DNA of 64,000 bases, from positions 11,408,001 to 11,472,000 of the forward strand of contig JAHCVI010000001.1 of the NCBI GenBank assembly GCA_019096155.1. Reading direction: 5' to 3'. The position numbers and the translations under genes are program-made. The notes beneath the pieces are model-generated. The model made no database searches. It saw nothing but the letters and a program-made list of their open reading frames with translations, and was not told the origin of the DNA. The first letter of the stretch is position 1. Each line of letters opens with the position of its first letter. Below are positions 10,502 through 21,990 of the stretch, piece by piece. Origin of the DNA: Staphylotrichum longicolle (lineage: Eukaryota; Ascomycota; Sordariomycetes; Sordariales; Chaetomiaceae).

Positions 10502-13439
10502 TCATGTCTCGTGTGTTGTATGTACCCCGGCGAGGTCGTCATACAGAAACTGCGACCCCAAAAAGGAGGCGTCCATAAACATGTCCAGCATCCCTGACCG
10601 GTTGTCGAGATCAAGCGTCTCGAACACGTCAAACTGTGACCCGTCCATGTTCCTGCGCGAGCGAACGGTCAGCTGAATGCCCTCCCAAGGACAGAAGACA
10701 CAAGACATCGACTTACCAGGTAATAAACTCCGGGTCCATGAGCAACCCCTGCGGCACCGCACCCTCACCACCCCCATTCTCCAACCCCCCATCAACCTGC
10801 GTATGCGCATGGCCCCCCCTCACCAACTGCATGGCCCCGCTCTCCAACACGCCACTCTCCCTAACCCTTGCCTCCAGCTCGGGCGCCACCTTCTCGCACC
10901 ACCCGACCTGGTCCATCCCCTTGAGCGTCTCCAAGCAGAACCGCAGCATCTCCTGCCGCTCCGTCCCGCCGTGCCGCTGCAGCGCGAGGATCAGGATCCA
11001 CATGATCTCGCCGACGCAGTGGCAGTCGAGCAGCATCAGGCTCGACAGCGTGCCGTCCTCGCGCATGCTGCGCACGACCTGTACACCCGCCTCGGCGGCC
11101 TCGATGCAACTGCTGCTCATTTGCTCGTAGATGTGCCGTTTTACTGGTGGTGGGGGTGGCGGGGGCATGCCGTTGCCGTTGGCGTTGGCGTTCCCGTCCG
11201 CGGGGGACGAGGTGGAGGAGGGGGAGGACGGCGACGACTTGGCGATGAGGAACAGCAAAAAGGGGCGAGTGAGGGCGATGACGGCGGTCCAGAAGCGGAG
11301 TGGCAGGAGGGAGACGGCGCGGCGGTGCTGCGGGTGGAGGGACGCGCTGTTGTGGCGGAGGTGGGAGGGGACGGTGTCGAGCCAGTGCCGCAGCGCGCCG
11401 AGGCAGTTGGTCACGCTGCTGATGGGCAGGCGGCCGCCGACGTGGGCGGGGCGCAGGAAGCACTCGTGGCTGATCTTCTTGCGGAGCTGGATGAGGCTGA
11501 CGAGCAGGGCTTGGTAGCCGAGCGGGGTGTTGGGGCCGGGACTGAGAATCTGTGTATAGTTGGTAAGAGAGATGCCATGAAAGGAGTGAAAATGCAGGGG
11601 CACTCACCTGCTCGGTTGCCGGGGGAGTGGTCATGAACACGGAGCTTTCTGTAATGGAGCACGGATAGCCAAATCGGCTTGCCATTTCGTAGTCGAGGAC
11701 GTAGATGGTCCACCATAGGCGCCGGCCTCGCTCCCACTCGAGGGCGTCCTTGTTCCGCAAGGAGACGTCGCGGTGCAAACCGAGCGAGAAGCCAATCCTC
11801 ACGGCGGTGCCCAGATGGAGATAGGCCGTCACGCTATAGCACGTTGCATGAGTGGCGAGGCTCTGTTCAAGTGTTAGTCGCAAGACCCCAGCCTGCTAAG
11901 CAAGAAGATAAAGAGATCACCCACCAGGAGGCCAAAAGCCTTGATACTGTCGATATCCGCCTCGTCTGCGGCCGCAGGAGATAGGTTCTTCGCCATGGCG
12001 AGGTAATCGAGCGATGTCTTTGAGTCCTGCACGCGGCCTCCATCGCTCTGCGTCGAGAGCATACTCCCCAAGGCAAAGATGGAGTACAGCGCGCACAGCC
12101 ATGACGAGCTCGCCTTGGTTCCCTTGGTGTCATATGTGCGATGGAGACGGGTATGGAACTGTTCCGCCGAATAGAACCAGTAGATGCAGTGAATCTGGTC
12201 AAAGAAGCGCGCGACATATGTCATGCACAGCTGGCGAGGAGGGAGGTATGCTTCCTCCCGGCAGCGGCCGTCTGGGCTCTCGGGGCTCGTAGGCGGGAGC
12301 AGGCCTGTCCTCAGCGGCGGGATGATTTTGGGATCTGAGTGGGACGGTGCCCCCCTGGCCATGCGTGCTGCGTGGTTCCAGCGGATGCTCGAGTCGGCGC
12401 CAACATACCCTGGATGATTCAGTAAGCACGTGACTATCAGGGTCACCCCCAGGCCGACTGGTGAGACAGAAACGCACGGTATTTCCCCATGGAATCCAAC
12501 AGCATACAACCTAACTCCTCTTGCAACAGGGGGTGCTCATCAGCCTCCATCACGTCGTTGCTTCCCGCTGGGTCGTCAGGAACAAGGCCTAGCTCATCCT
12601 CGCCAGGTGGCCGGGCGGCTGGCGTCTTGGACGTGTGGTTCGACCCGGCTTCAAGCTCCCGAGGCGGGGGCGGCGCGTCGGCTTCCGTCACACTGCTAGT
12701 AATCTTTGGGTCACTAGTCCGGAGGCCTGCCCCATCACCGCCAGCCGGCAACGCTGCCGCCGTGGGACCTGGTGTCTCCGGCGTGCGATGCCTCTCAGCT
12801 TCCGGGTTGCGAAGCAATGGTGGTTCGCTGGCCGTGGCCACACCATTGCTACCTCTGCGGCTGGTTTCATTGTCAGCAGAAGGTGGCAGAGCTACCACCA
12901 CCGGGGCCGGGGTCCCCGGTGTGTAATTTGCATCACTGTCAAGTTTCTGAAGCAGGGCCTGAATCTTGTCGACGGTGAGCTCGGGAAGCGCGTCCTCGGG
13001 CACAAAGCGGCGCAAGAGCTTGATGGAGTGGTCGTACACGTCGCCTGAGACGCGGTAGAAGGGGCGCTTCCTGCTCCTCGGATCGGCTTCGCACGGGATG
13101 CCGATTGATCGGCAGTACTGGCACGCCCCGGTCTCTGCGGGCACTTCGTCAGCAAGTGACCGATACGTAGGGGTGACTTTGGTAGCCGGCAGTCACCTAC
13201 CCACACCAACACACTATGCACATCCAGTTAGACGTGACTCGTTCTCCCTGTATTCGACCGTTGTAACGTCGGGAACTTGCCTTAGTCTTGCGGGCCTTGC
13301 AGGTGTTGCAGCTTAGCCGTGCTCGCTTCCGTTGCTGCTCCCTCTGCTCGCCCGGATGTTCGGAGCCGGACTCGTGTTCGGGATCACCCCCTTGATCCCT
13401 CTCCCGGGCTCGCTTCTGTGGAATGACAATGGTGTCCAT
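10502..13439 (-). CDS. Zn2Cys6 transcription factor with fungal_trans domain
   Basis: Seven exons on the minus strand (13439-13281, 13213-13201, 13143-12478, 12409-11925, 11862-11608, 11549-10717, 10652-10502) sum to 2562 nt and give 853 aa. The N-terminal zinc cluster reads CNTCKARKTK, then C, then ACQYCRSIGIPC. The third cysteine comes from a 13-nt micro-exon. Intron 1 uses a GC donor (GCAAGT), and both flanking introns have good branch points (CTAAC, CTGAC). A proline/acidic linker follows. The fungal-specific regulatory domain contains the motif RLWWTIYVLDYEMASRFGYP. Such factors bind CGG triplets and switch on pathway genes in response to a metabolite. It ends 181 bp from the convergent oxygenase gene and is the only pathway-type regulator near the catabolic block, so control of that block is plausible but unproven. 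Confidence 0.87.
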
Positions 13440-14363
13440 CGGCTGCAAGGAATCTTGTTTGTTGCGTGTCGGTGAGGTCAATTTTCCTGTTGTGAGGAGA
13501 AGCGCAGCAACTCGCAAGTCAGGATGTATAAAGCCGAGGGAGTCCCTTTCTCCGCATTTCCACTTGAACGACCCCGTCCGCAACATTGTTAACCGGGGCT
13601 CTTGACCCCGGTGGTTCTCCAACTTCTGGTGGGCCTACCCCGCATCCAAACCACCGGGACCCCGACCCCCCCTGTTCCCTATGTACCCTATTCCTTGACA
13701 AAACGAAGACCGATGATGACACGCAGCGGGCTGGGAAGGCTCATGATGCCATTGTGCCAGCCTTTTTCTGTCTCTCACGCCCGCCATCAAGGAGGCAACA
13801 GTCAATAAAATGCGCTGTTACCTATCTCTATCCACCAGGGAAGACAGCCTTTCTCACAGCAGGCTTGGCGCCGAGTTTGGCCGTGGGGTTGCCAGATCCC
13901 TGAGCGTGAGATGTGTGAGCTTGGGGCATAACGTCGCCGTCGGTGCAGCCCGTGACGCCGAGCAGGCCTGGTCCAGCTATTTCAGCATCCTGTCTATTTC
14001 TGGAGCCTTTCAAATCTACCCCGATTAGCGAGCCGCATCGGCGTAAGTTGGAGGTCGGAGGTCGGTCCTGGTTGGTGGCTGTGGACATGTACATATCAGC
14101 GCATGTTGGTTAATAGATGGTTAGATTGGTTGGAATACTAGAACCCCGCCATGTGCCCAGCCTGGCGGCCATGGGCTGTTTTTGGGCTTGGAAGGTTGTC
14201 GCACAAAAAGCACCTTGCTCATCAGCCCATCACTGCACACGTACCTTATGCAGTGTTCACCGCTGACTCTTTTACAGACCATCGTGTCTCTTACTTAACT
14301 CAACACTGCCAAGTTCTGCCGCTTGCCCCGGCTCTCCCGATCTTGTCCGACCTGGGCAAAGCC
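13440..14363. other. Intergenic region
   Basis: This is the shared upstream region of the Zn2Cys6 gene (minus) and kinase-like copy B (plus). Small ORFs show no domain. I see no TATA box. Confidence 0.4.
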
Positions 14364-15777
14364 ATGGGCTCACACTGGTTCTCCGCCTGCGATCTCGTCG
14401 AACGTTTCAGTCATGCTCACATCAGCCCACGTCCCCTTGTAGACGGCCAGCGGTGGGTTGTCTGGGACTGGGACCAGCGGCGCTCCATCGACGTTCTCAT
14501 TCCTCACGAAGCCGAGGAGGATTTTATTTACGAGAGCCTTAGCAAGTTCATTGACACCATCCCGTCGGATGTTGTTCAAGTTGAGCTGGACGAACAAGGC
14601 GTCCTCGTAGCCACCTCCTCCAACCCCCTCCACACTTTTTCCTGGGTGCCCTTCTACCCACTGCGTACCGAGTTTCCCGGACATGTCGCTACACTGCGCC
14701 GAGAGGATCTCACTGAGGTCGACCGGTTTGGGCTGCAAGTCGATCTTGTCACCTACTCACCACAATCACAGCCAGGCGAGACGAGGCAGGCCGTCTTCAA
14801 ATACTACATTACCGAGGCCAGTGTCGCTCGGTGGTGGCACGAGGTAAACTGCGTCATGCGCATACCACCACACCCCAATATCGTTCCGTTTGATGCACTT
14901 GTCGTGGACTCGATCGATGCCGTCGACCGGGTAGTTGGGTTCACCACCCGCTACATTGCTGGCTACACCCTGAAAGAGAACGACACACGCATCTTCAAGC
15001 TGAAGTACCTGCAGCAGCTAATCAATGTTAATAACCGATTGTCCTCTTGCCATCTATATCTTACATATGCTAACCAGGATATAGGTTGTCGACTACCTCA
15101 ACCTCCAGCTTGGCATTGTACATGGCGACATTTGCCCATGGAACTTGCTCATCGACTCAAGCACGGATAATATCCAGCTTTTTGACTTCAACTCGGGGGC
15201 CAAGCTCGGCTGGGAAGGCGACGAGGAGAACAACCTTGAATTCCAGTACGACGCAGACCGTAACGACGTCAAGTTCGTCATTTTTACTGTGTACGAGCTC
15301 ATCACACGAGAGTCCAACTTCCGCCAGGAGTTCTACCCAGAAGAGCTGGACGCATCTGAGATTATGGAGCAGGAAGTTTGGGAACAGCACCCAGACTCGA
15401 AGCTCGACAGCCCCGTCGACGAGTACCGCCGCCTCCTTGCCGACTGGGTCAAGAAGCGAGCCGACAATGACATCGACCACTTCACCAAGGCATCGCAGCC
15501 GCTCGAGTGGCCGCCGCTCCACGTAGACGACCCATTCCTGAACGCGGACGGAACCCCACTCAAGAGGAAGGGCAGAATGCGCGAGGTCATGGTCCTGCTC
15601 GGGAAAGACTTTTTGAAATGGCAGCGCCCGCCAACATCCTCCATGCCTCTTCCGCAGGGCCAGCGTCTTCTTGCTACCGGGCAAGTGGTTCAGGACGAGG
15701 ATGCCGCTGGCAACACCCCTGCAAACCCCGCTTGCTCATCCACTGGCGCTCTCACTGGGAGGCAGACTGCGCGATAG
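14364..15777 (+). CDS. Protein-kinase-like protein, copy B
   Basis: Two exons (14364-15026 and 15085-15777) give 451 aa. It is clearly a paralog of the gene at 846: both start MGS.WFS.C, share WVxWDWDQR/WLVYDWDQR-type segments, have the intron at exactly the same codon (after LKYLQQLIN), and carry HGDICPWNLLID followed by QLFDFN. The candidate lysine in VFKYYI is kept. The frame is open upstream of 14364 to 14151, but the ATG at 14364 aligns with copy A and is preferred. As in copy A, HRD is HGD and DFG is DFN. The extra C-terminal residues are Ala/Thr-rich. Both copies lie on the same strand 12 kb apart, with unrelated genes between them, so this is not a simple tandem. Confidence 0.8.
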
Positions 15778-16242
15778 GGCAGGATTTATGCCGGCGCCCA
15801 CGCAAGGGGTTACGTCAAGGAAGACGCTTTCGACCTTTGGGCTCCCGGGTTTGGTGTGCCGACCCGAAAGACGACGCAGTCATGGGATGGGATAGAAGAG
15901 AACGCTCGGCGGAGGGATCAACGTGCTTTTGCGCGGAGATGGATGTCTGGGGGAAGGTTTCATGGAGGTCTACTAACACAGTCGAGCAAGGCAGGACAGA
16001 ATGGATACACGAGGCGTGGGTGAACTGACTTGATTGCTTCGGATAAGAAAAGAAAGAAAACAAAGCTAAAGACAAAAGGAACGGTGACATTTTTCCTCTC
16101 AGATCAAAACGAGAACTTCTGGTCTTCGTTCTCTCTGTTTAGAAGGTGCCATCTTGTGCTCTCACAGCTACCAGTTCAGACCGTTCTGAGAAGACACAGA
16201 ACTTTTATGGCAAAATAATCAGTCCTATCTGCAACTTGCAGC
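15778..16242. other. Intergenic region between convergent genes
   Basis: This 3'-3' interval lies between kinase-like copy B and the P450 gene. A-rich stretches around 16045-16080 may belong to 3' UTRs. No gene is seen. Confidence 0.4.
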
Positions 16243-18189
16243 CTACTTCTTCTCAAAAATGAGCCTTAGCGGCGTCACCCCAACCGTAAAGTGGTCCTTG
16301 GTCTGCGTCACCAGCGGCGTGCCGTCCTCGCCGGGAGCGAACTTGACGCTCTTGAACCCCTGAATCCAGTGCGTGATCAGATCCCGCATCTCAATGATCG
16401 CCAATGCCCTCCCGATGCACCCGTTCATGCCTAGAACAGAGACATCACATCTGTTAAAACCAATTTCCAGAACCATTTCAATGGGAAATAACTCACCAAT
16501 GTTCCACGTCAAAAACGCATCCCGGTTCTTGATCATCTCCGGCCGCGAGTACCACCGCTCCGGCACAAACTCCTCCGCCGCCTCGTAGTTCTCCTCGTCA
16601 TGCTGCATGGCGTACACCGGCAGCACGACCGTCATGCCGCCCGGGATGTACGTCCCGCCGATGGTGATCCCCTCGGGGGGCGTCAGGCGTGGGAACCCGG
16701 AGGGAATGGCCGGGTGCAGCCGCAGGGCCTCCTGGATGACGCCGTTGAGGTGCTGCGCTTTCGCGACGTCCTTGGCGTCGAGCCGCGTCTTGCCGTTGAG
16801 CAGCGGCTCCAGCTCGGCGCGCAGCTTGTCCACCTGCGACGGGTCCTTGGCGAGATGGTAGAACAGGAACGTCAGCGTCGCGGCGGTGGTGTCGGATCCG
16901 CCGACGATGGTGAGGCGCGTGTCGCCACGCAGCCATTGGTAGTCGACGTCCTTCTTGGCGCTCTCGTTGTAGGCGGCGACGAGGTGGGAGAGGATCTGGA
17001 AGCGCCGTGCTGGTTAGTGACACCGCAGTGATTTTCTTTGCGTGTGAACGCGTGGAGAAGGAGAGTGAAACTTACGTCGGACCGATCGACTTGCTTCTCA
17101 ACACGCTCGCGCACCTGGGAGCCGACAAAGTCGAGCCACGCCCTCGAGTGCTGGCCAGCCTTGGGCAGTCTGTGAAGCATAGGCCCCAACCACGGCACAG
17201 GCGTTGTGGGGCCGACCTGTGACATGCTCGTCTCCAAGAGCGTGGGGATCCAGCGGTTCTTCTCCGAAGTCATCATGTGGAACTCCTTGCCCAGACCCAG
17301 ATCGCCCATGACGTCGAATGCTGCGTTGTCCCGTCAGCTTATGTCTTCTTACATGCTCTACAGGAAAGGGGATACTCTGCTTACCAAAGTACTTGCACCA
17401 TTCCGAGGCATCGAAAGGCTGGCCGGCCATGCGCGTCATCTGCCGGACGAACTCTTCGCAGTGCACCACGACCCGGTTCTCATAGTCCTGGAGAGCCGAG
17501 GGCGAGAATGCCTTGGAAAAGACCTTTCTGCGGTTGTCGTGCGCTCGCTTGTCCCGCACCGTGTGCAGGTTGACCAGGGGCAGAGACCGCTCGTACCACG
17601 GGCTCTTGATGCACTTTGACTCATTGCTGAGCACGATCTTGATTGCGTTGGCGTCGCTGATGGACAAGTTGCTCGGTCCTGTTTCATGTCAGGCCATCTG
17701 GGATGTACACACGCAACTTGGTTTGGGGAGACGAAGCCCAATGGAAGTGAACTGACCCGTTCTCACAATAGGCCCGTACTTCTCGTGCAGTTTCTGAATG
17801 ACCAGATAGTTGTCACTCTTGCGAATGATGTATGCATGATAGAGGTTCGACAGCCGCGCCCAAAACGGGCCCGGGAAGCGCCGCAGGGGGTGCAAGAAAA
17901 GCCGATAGATGGTAATGCTGGTGTAGAGCCCGGCGAAGTAGGACGGTGCAAACAGACTTGTGAGAACGAGAGCGCGAACGAAGTTGTACTGCTCCAGATG
18001 AAGCAGCACCAGGGCCAGCGCGGCAATGCCGCAGAGGGCGCGCGTGATCCATCGGTGTGCGTAGCGGTTGTGGTCGCCGCGGATGAAGTAGAGGAGATGG
18101 GTGGCCACGCCCGCGGCAGCCATGACGGCACATCCCGTTGCGTCACTCGACCACCCGTTAAGGTGTGCCTTGTTGAGTAGGCTAGTCAT
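16243..18189 (-). CDS. Cytochrome P450 monooxygenase
   Basis: Five exons (18189-17757, 17678-17385, 17320-17076, 16995-16497, 16430-16243) give 552 aa, normal for a fungal microsomal P450. Two or three N-terminal hydrophobic helices and the LYFIRGDHN segment resemble the tryprostatin B 6-hydroxylase-like group. The proline hinge is HPLRRFPGPFW. The I-helix reads GGSDTTA, the ExxR motif EALRLHP and the PERF-type block FVPERW. The haem ligand is about C495 in WNIGMNGCIG, a variant of FxxGxxxCxG with Trp for Phe. The frame is open upstream to 18285, but the ATG at 18189 gives a more usual N-terminus. It sits in the ER membrane and needs P450 reductase. It lies about 1.1 kb from the vanillyl-alcohol-oxidase-like gene and may hydroxylate or O-demethylate an aromatic substrate; this is inferred from context. 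Confidence 0.9.
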
Positions 18190-19266
18190 GTTTGCGGTAA
18201 GGATGTCGTATGATGTTGGACTGACTAACCGCCTCAACTCAGCCAAGACTGCGCCGAGGACGACAGTGAGGTTTGTCTTATGCACCCTCGGGTGTCTTGT
18301 GGCTACGAGCCGATGTCTTGCAACTAGGTTGGCGGAGCCCTTGCCGGAGTCTCATTGTCGAGTAGTCGGCTGCAGCGAACCGAACTTGCACTTTATCCCC
18401 AAAATAGGGGGTGGTGGAGCCCGGGAGATACATCCGACGAGGTACTTACCGGGCTCCCAATCCCGAGTCCCTTTCCGATGTCTGTACCGAAGAGACTTCA
18501 TCCGAATGGAGGCACATTGCCGTTGTGAATCAACTTGTCTACGTGTTGTGTTGTGCAGGGTGGATGGACGCTCACGAGCAACACCAAGTTGGACCACGCA
18601 AAGGCCTATCCGACCCCGGACCACTGCTCCTTGTCTTCTTGTTCGCCAACGGCATAGTCCACCCACCAATCACCGCACCACTGATTGTTGATTCAATTTG
18701 TCATCAAAACACTATACTTCCCATCAAACAAGGGCGATAAACTCATGGTGATGACATGGATGTTGGCTGCTAGCAATCCCGACCATGCTCCGAGTCCTCT
18801 GTGCGGGGGACTTCAATGGTGGTCTTGACTAAGGTACTCTGGGGAATGCCATTCACTCAGTCTTCCCTTGCACATGGCTTGGCTGTGAAACAATGCATCA
18901 GTGACATGAGGTTGACACATGATGCACACAAATCCCTGTGGGTATCGAGGCATGCCGAGGCATGCATCCCAAACTGCAAGGACAGACTGAAATAAGCCAT
19001 GGTCGAGATTTCGGGGTCATGGATCATCGTTCAGTTCAGCGTGGAAAGCCAGAACCCATGTCTGATAATTGTAGATCGTCATTTAACGTATCTGGATGAC
19101 AATCGTTGAAGATTTATTCGAGTTCATCTCGTGCATGGGAAGGGCAAGGTCCTTCTCCGCTTCAAGCAACATCGACGACACCGGCTCTGCAAGAACATGA
19201 ATGAGACACGACACACTGGTCTGGGGGGCTTCAAAACGACGACTTCATTTCTTCTTAGTCTCAACA
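18190..19266. other. Intergenic region
   Basis: About 1.1 kb with no supported gene: short ORFs lack domains or splice patterns. It should hold the P450 promoter (right of 18189) and the 3' UTR of the flavin oxidase gene. Confidence 0.4.
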
Positions 19267-21110
19267 CTAATTAGACCGGTGGCTGGCCGGCCAGATGCCC
19301 TGCTTGCCAGGGCTCAAGATGCCGTTGGGGTCCAGGGCATCCTTGATCCGCTCGTTCAGACGCATCAGACTCTGCCCATTAAAGTCGTACTGCTCCGCCA
19401 CGAGGTCCATGTAATCCACATGCGCACGGTACTCGCTGTATCCGTGCTTCCGCGCAAGGTGTACCATCTCCACGAACAGCTTGTTGGCGTTGACCCGCTC
19501 CGTCTCCGACTGCCGGTCAAAGTAGATCATGTTGATCATGGCCAGGTGGCGGGGGTACAGGTGCAGGCCGCCAAAGTAGTCAAAGCCGAAGCGCTCGCAT
19601 GTCGACTTGGCGGCGTAGTAGTATTCCAGCGCCGCCTTGCCCTCTGGTGGCAGGATGGGCGAGAAGGAGACGTGTCCGCTGCGTGTTTGAGTCAGCCGGC
19701 GATTCCCTTTTCATTTAAGGAATTGAAGAGTTGTGACTTACCCGTCTGGCCCGCGGTACTCGACAGCCTTGAGGGCCATGAGACTCGGCGTGCCCGTCTC
19801 AACTGTCCGGTGCTCGACTGGCAAGTCCTCCGGACTCAGGTACTGCTTTCCCTCGGGAGGATAGAACGCGTTGCTCGTCAACCTCGCGCCCGGAAGCTTG
19901 GCAAAAGCACCCTGGCACCGCTTCAGGTTCACTTCGACAATGTCTTTGGGCCCGTACAGACTGAAGCGCGCGGACCAGAACCCGATGCCAAGCTCCTTTT
20001 GGAGCTCCTTTAGCCTGGTATCCGGGATGGCATCTTTGCCGTCGTAAAACTTGCTGCGCTGCCCCCGCTTGACGAGTTCGCGGGGCAGGTTGCCGATCAG
20101 AGGGTGGTTCTGGATCGTGTCACGGAGAAGGAGGTCTCGGAAAATGTCGATCATCGGAGCAAGATCGGCCTCCTCCTCAACATCCACACGACACTGGATA
20201 AAGCCTTCTGGGCTGGGCGATGCCCAGAGACTCAGCTTGGTCACGATGCCGAAATTGCTCTGGCTGAACATGGACTCGTATGTCGGGCCGTAGCCTCCGC
20301 GGAAGAGAGGCCAGCAGGGCGAGTCAGCGATGGCACCCATGCCGGTGCGCACGAGTGTGCCATCAGCCAGGACAACTTCGATGCCGCATATTTGGTTGGA
20401 GTGGTCTCCTATGGGAAAACTGTCAGTCCGGTATGCGAGTGGAGAACACGAAGTGGGATTGAATCTTACCTGCTGGTGTGTATCCCCAACCCCTATCGAG
20501 GGCATTCCCGACGACCGAGCCCCATCCCAGTGCAGGCACAGAGCACCAGATGTTCTTCTTTTGCTCCTGGATGGCCTTGTAGATGTGGAAGAAGGTGACA
20601 CCAGGCTCAACGGTGTAGTACGAGTAGCGGTCGTTGACCTCAATGACCTTGGTCATACGCTGCAAATCAAGGATGATGGAACCCTGTCCCCGAGTCAGTT
20701 TTGGCAGTCCAACCAGACGGACTGTAAGGACAGGACCGGGACACGCTTACCTTGACTCTCGCAGCCGGCCCACCGTAACCGAGGTTCTTGCCTCGGGACA
20801 CAGTCCAGATGGGGACCTTGTGTTGGTTGCAGAGCTTCAGAATGGCCTGGATGTGCTCGACGGTTACAGGGAAGAGAGCAGCAGCGCTGGCGCGCTTCTC
20901 CTGCTCCCTGCCATCCTGATGCTCGGCATACGGGTCGCCGTAGCGGACGCGGTGCTCGTGACCGGTCAGCACGCCGTCCTCGCCCAAAATGGCTTGGAAC
21001 TGGGCCACTAGTTCCGCCCAGGTCGATGCGTCTAGACCAGGTGGCAGGACGTCAAGGGTCGGAGTTCTCTCGGCTGTCTCGATCCAAGTGGCCACCACAT
21101 TGTCCGCCAT
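19267..21110 (-). CDS. Vanillyl-alcohol-oxidase-type FAD oxidase
   Basis: Four exons (21110-20751, 20683-20470, 20408-19742, 19678-19267) give 550 aa; Penicillium vanillyl-alcohol oxidase has about 560. The FAD_binding_4 (PCMH) domain fills the N-terminal half with RGKNLGYGG and the block WGSVVGNALDRGWGYTP. The C-terminal cap contains HLYPRHLAMIN, near where the family attaches FAD to a histidine. It also has EYRAH and DPNGILSPGKQGIWP, which match the active-site Tyr-Arg pair and the tail of that enzyme. The family oxidises 4-hydroxybenzylic alcohols, 4-alkylphenols and 4-methoxymethylphenols, making H2O2. Open frame extends upstream to 21311, but the ATG at 21110 gives an N-terminus of family length. 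It is divergently transcribed from the transporter at 21991. The exact phenolic substrate is not known. Confidence 0.9.
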
Positions 21111-21990
21111 CGTGTTCTCCCGCTCGTGGAGAGCCAGGGTGCAGGGCTTGCGTGCCGCCATTGTGTGAATTACGCAAGCGGTGGGCTCGATCGGGAATTC
21201 GGGATGGTGGGCTGCAGTGGACGGGCGTTCTTGGTGTGGTGGTATCAAGCAGGGAGCAGCGGCGGACTGATCACAGTTTTTCTCCTTGCTCTGTGTTGTC
21301 TGTGCAGCCATCTCGCCATCTTCTCCAGCCTATTGGCTCGTCATCCTTATACTGTCTTCCTTGGCTGGACGGGGGTGAGGCATCGGCTCGTTGGGCGTGG
21401 CGTTTCGGCTGCTTGGAGCCGAAGTCGGCAACCAAGCAAGCCTTTGCCCAACATAAAGACGGAGGTGAGCCAAGGATCTTGGCTCTGAATGAATGTCTTA
21501 GAACCTGAGACGAATCATCGCGGTGTGGACTGGACGCTATCGGATAGGAGGCGCCGACGGAATGGATCCGAGGGTCTCGCTTTCGTATGAACGGCACAGG
21601 GTGAAAGGGTCTAGAGCAAGGGAACCTTGGGATGCTGCCGGACTTGGCAAAGCGAGTGAACCCGCCCTGACGGAGTGTGTGGGAGCCCCAGACTAGCTTA
21701 GCACGCGATCCTTGCCTCCACAGGCCACGCTAGTTTGACCCCGGATTTTGCCCTGTCAGAACCCGTGTCACTGAAAACCCAGGGATCTGGGAGTGCTGAC
21801 TGCTCCACATCTCCCCGCACTTGGTCCAGTTCCCCCAGTTCCCCAGATATCGGTGCTGCAGCCAGTGGAGTTGTATAAAAGACGCCGACCCGGCTCGATA
21901 TCACCATGTCAGAGCAGGACTCAGCAGATCTCGAGATCTTCTCGTACGACCCTGACACCACCTTGAGGTCTCTTCCAACATCCATTCAGC
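21111..21990. promoter_or_regulatory. Divergent promoter: VAO-type oxidase / transporter
   Basis: About 880 bp separates the oppositely transcribed oxidase and transporter genes, so it holds both promoters. A CGG-N7-CCG inverted triplet lies at 21558-21570, a layout that Zn2Cys6 dimers can bind. No other gene is visible. Confidence 0.5.
21874..21880 (+). promoter_or_regulatory. TATA box of transporter gene
   Basis: TATAAAA lies 117 nt before the ATG at 21991, at a sensible distance for a fungal core promoter with a leader of about 80 nt. Confidence 0.45.

Noticed and set aside
13441..13622. Upstream in-frame extension of the Zn2Cys6 protein to 13622
   Set aside because: The extra residues have no domain character. 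The ATG at 13439 is followed directly by the basic region and zinc cluster.
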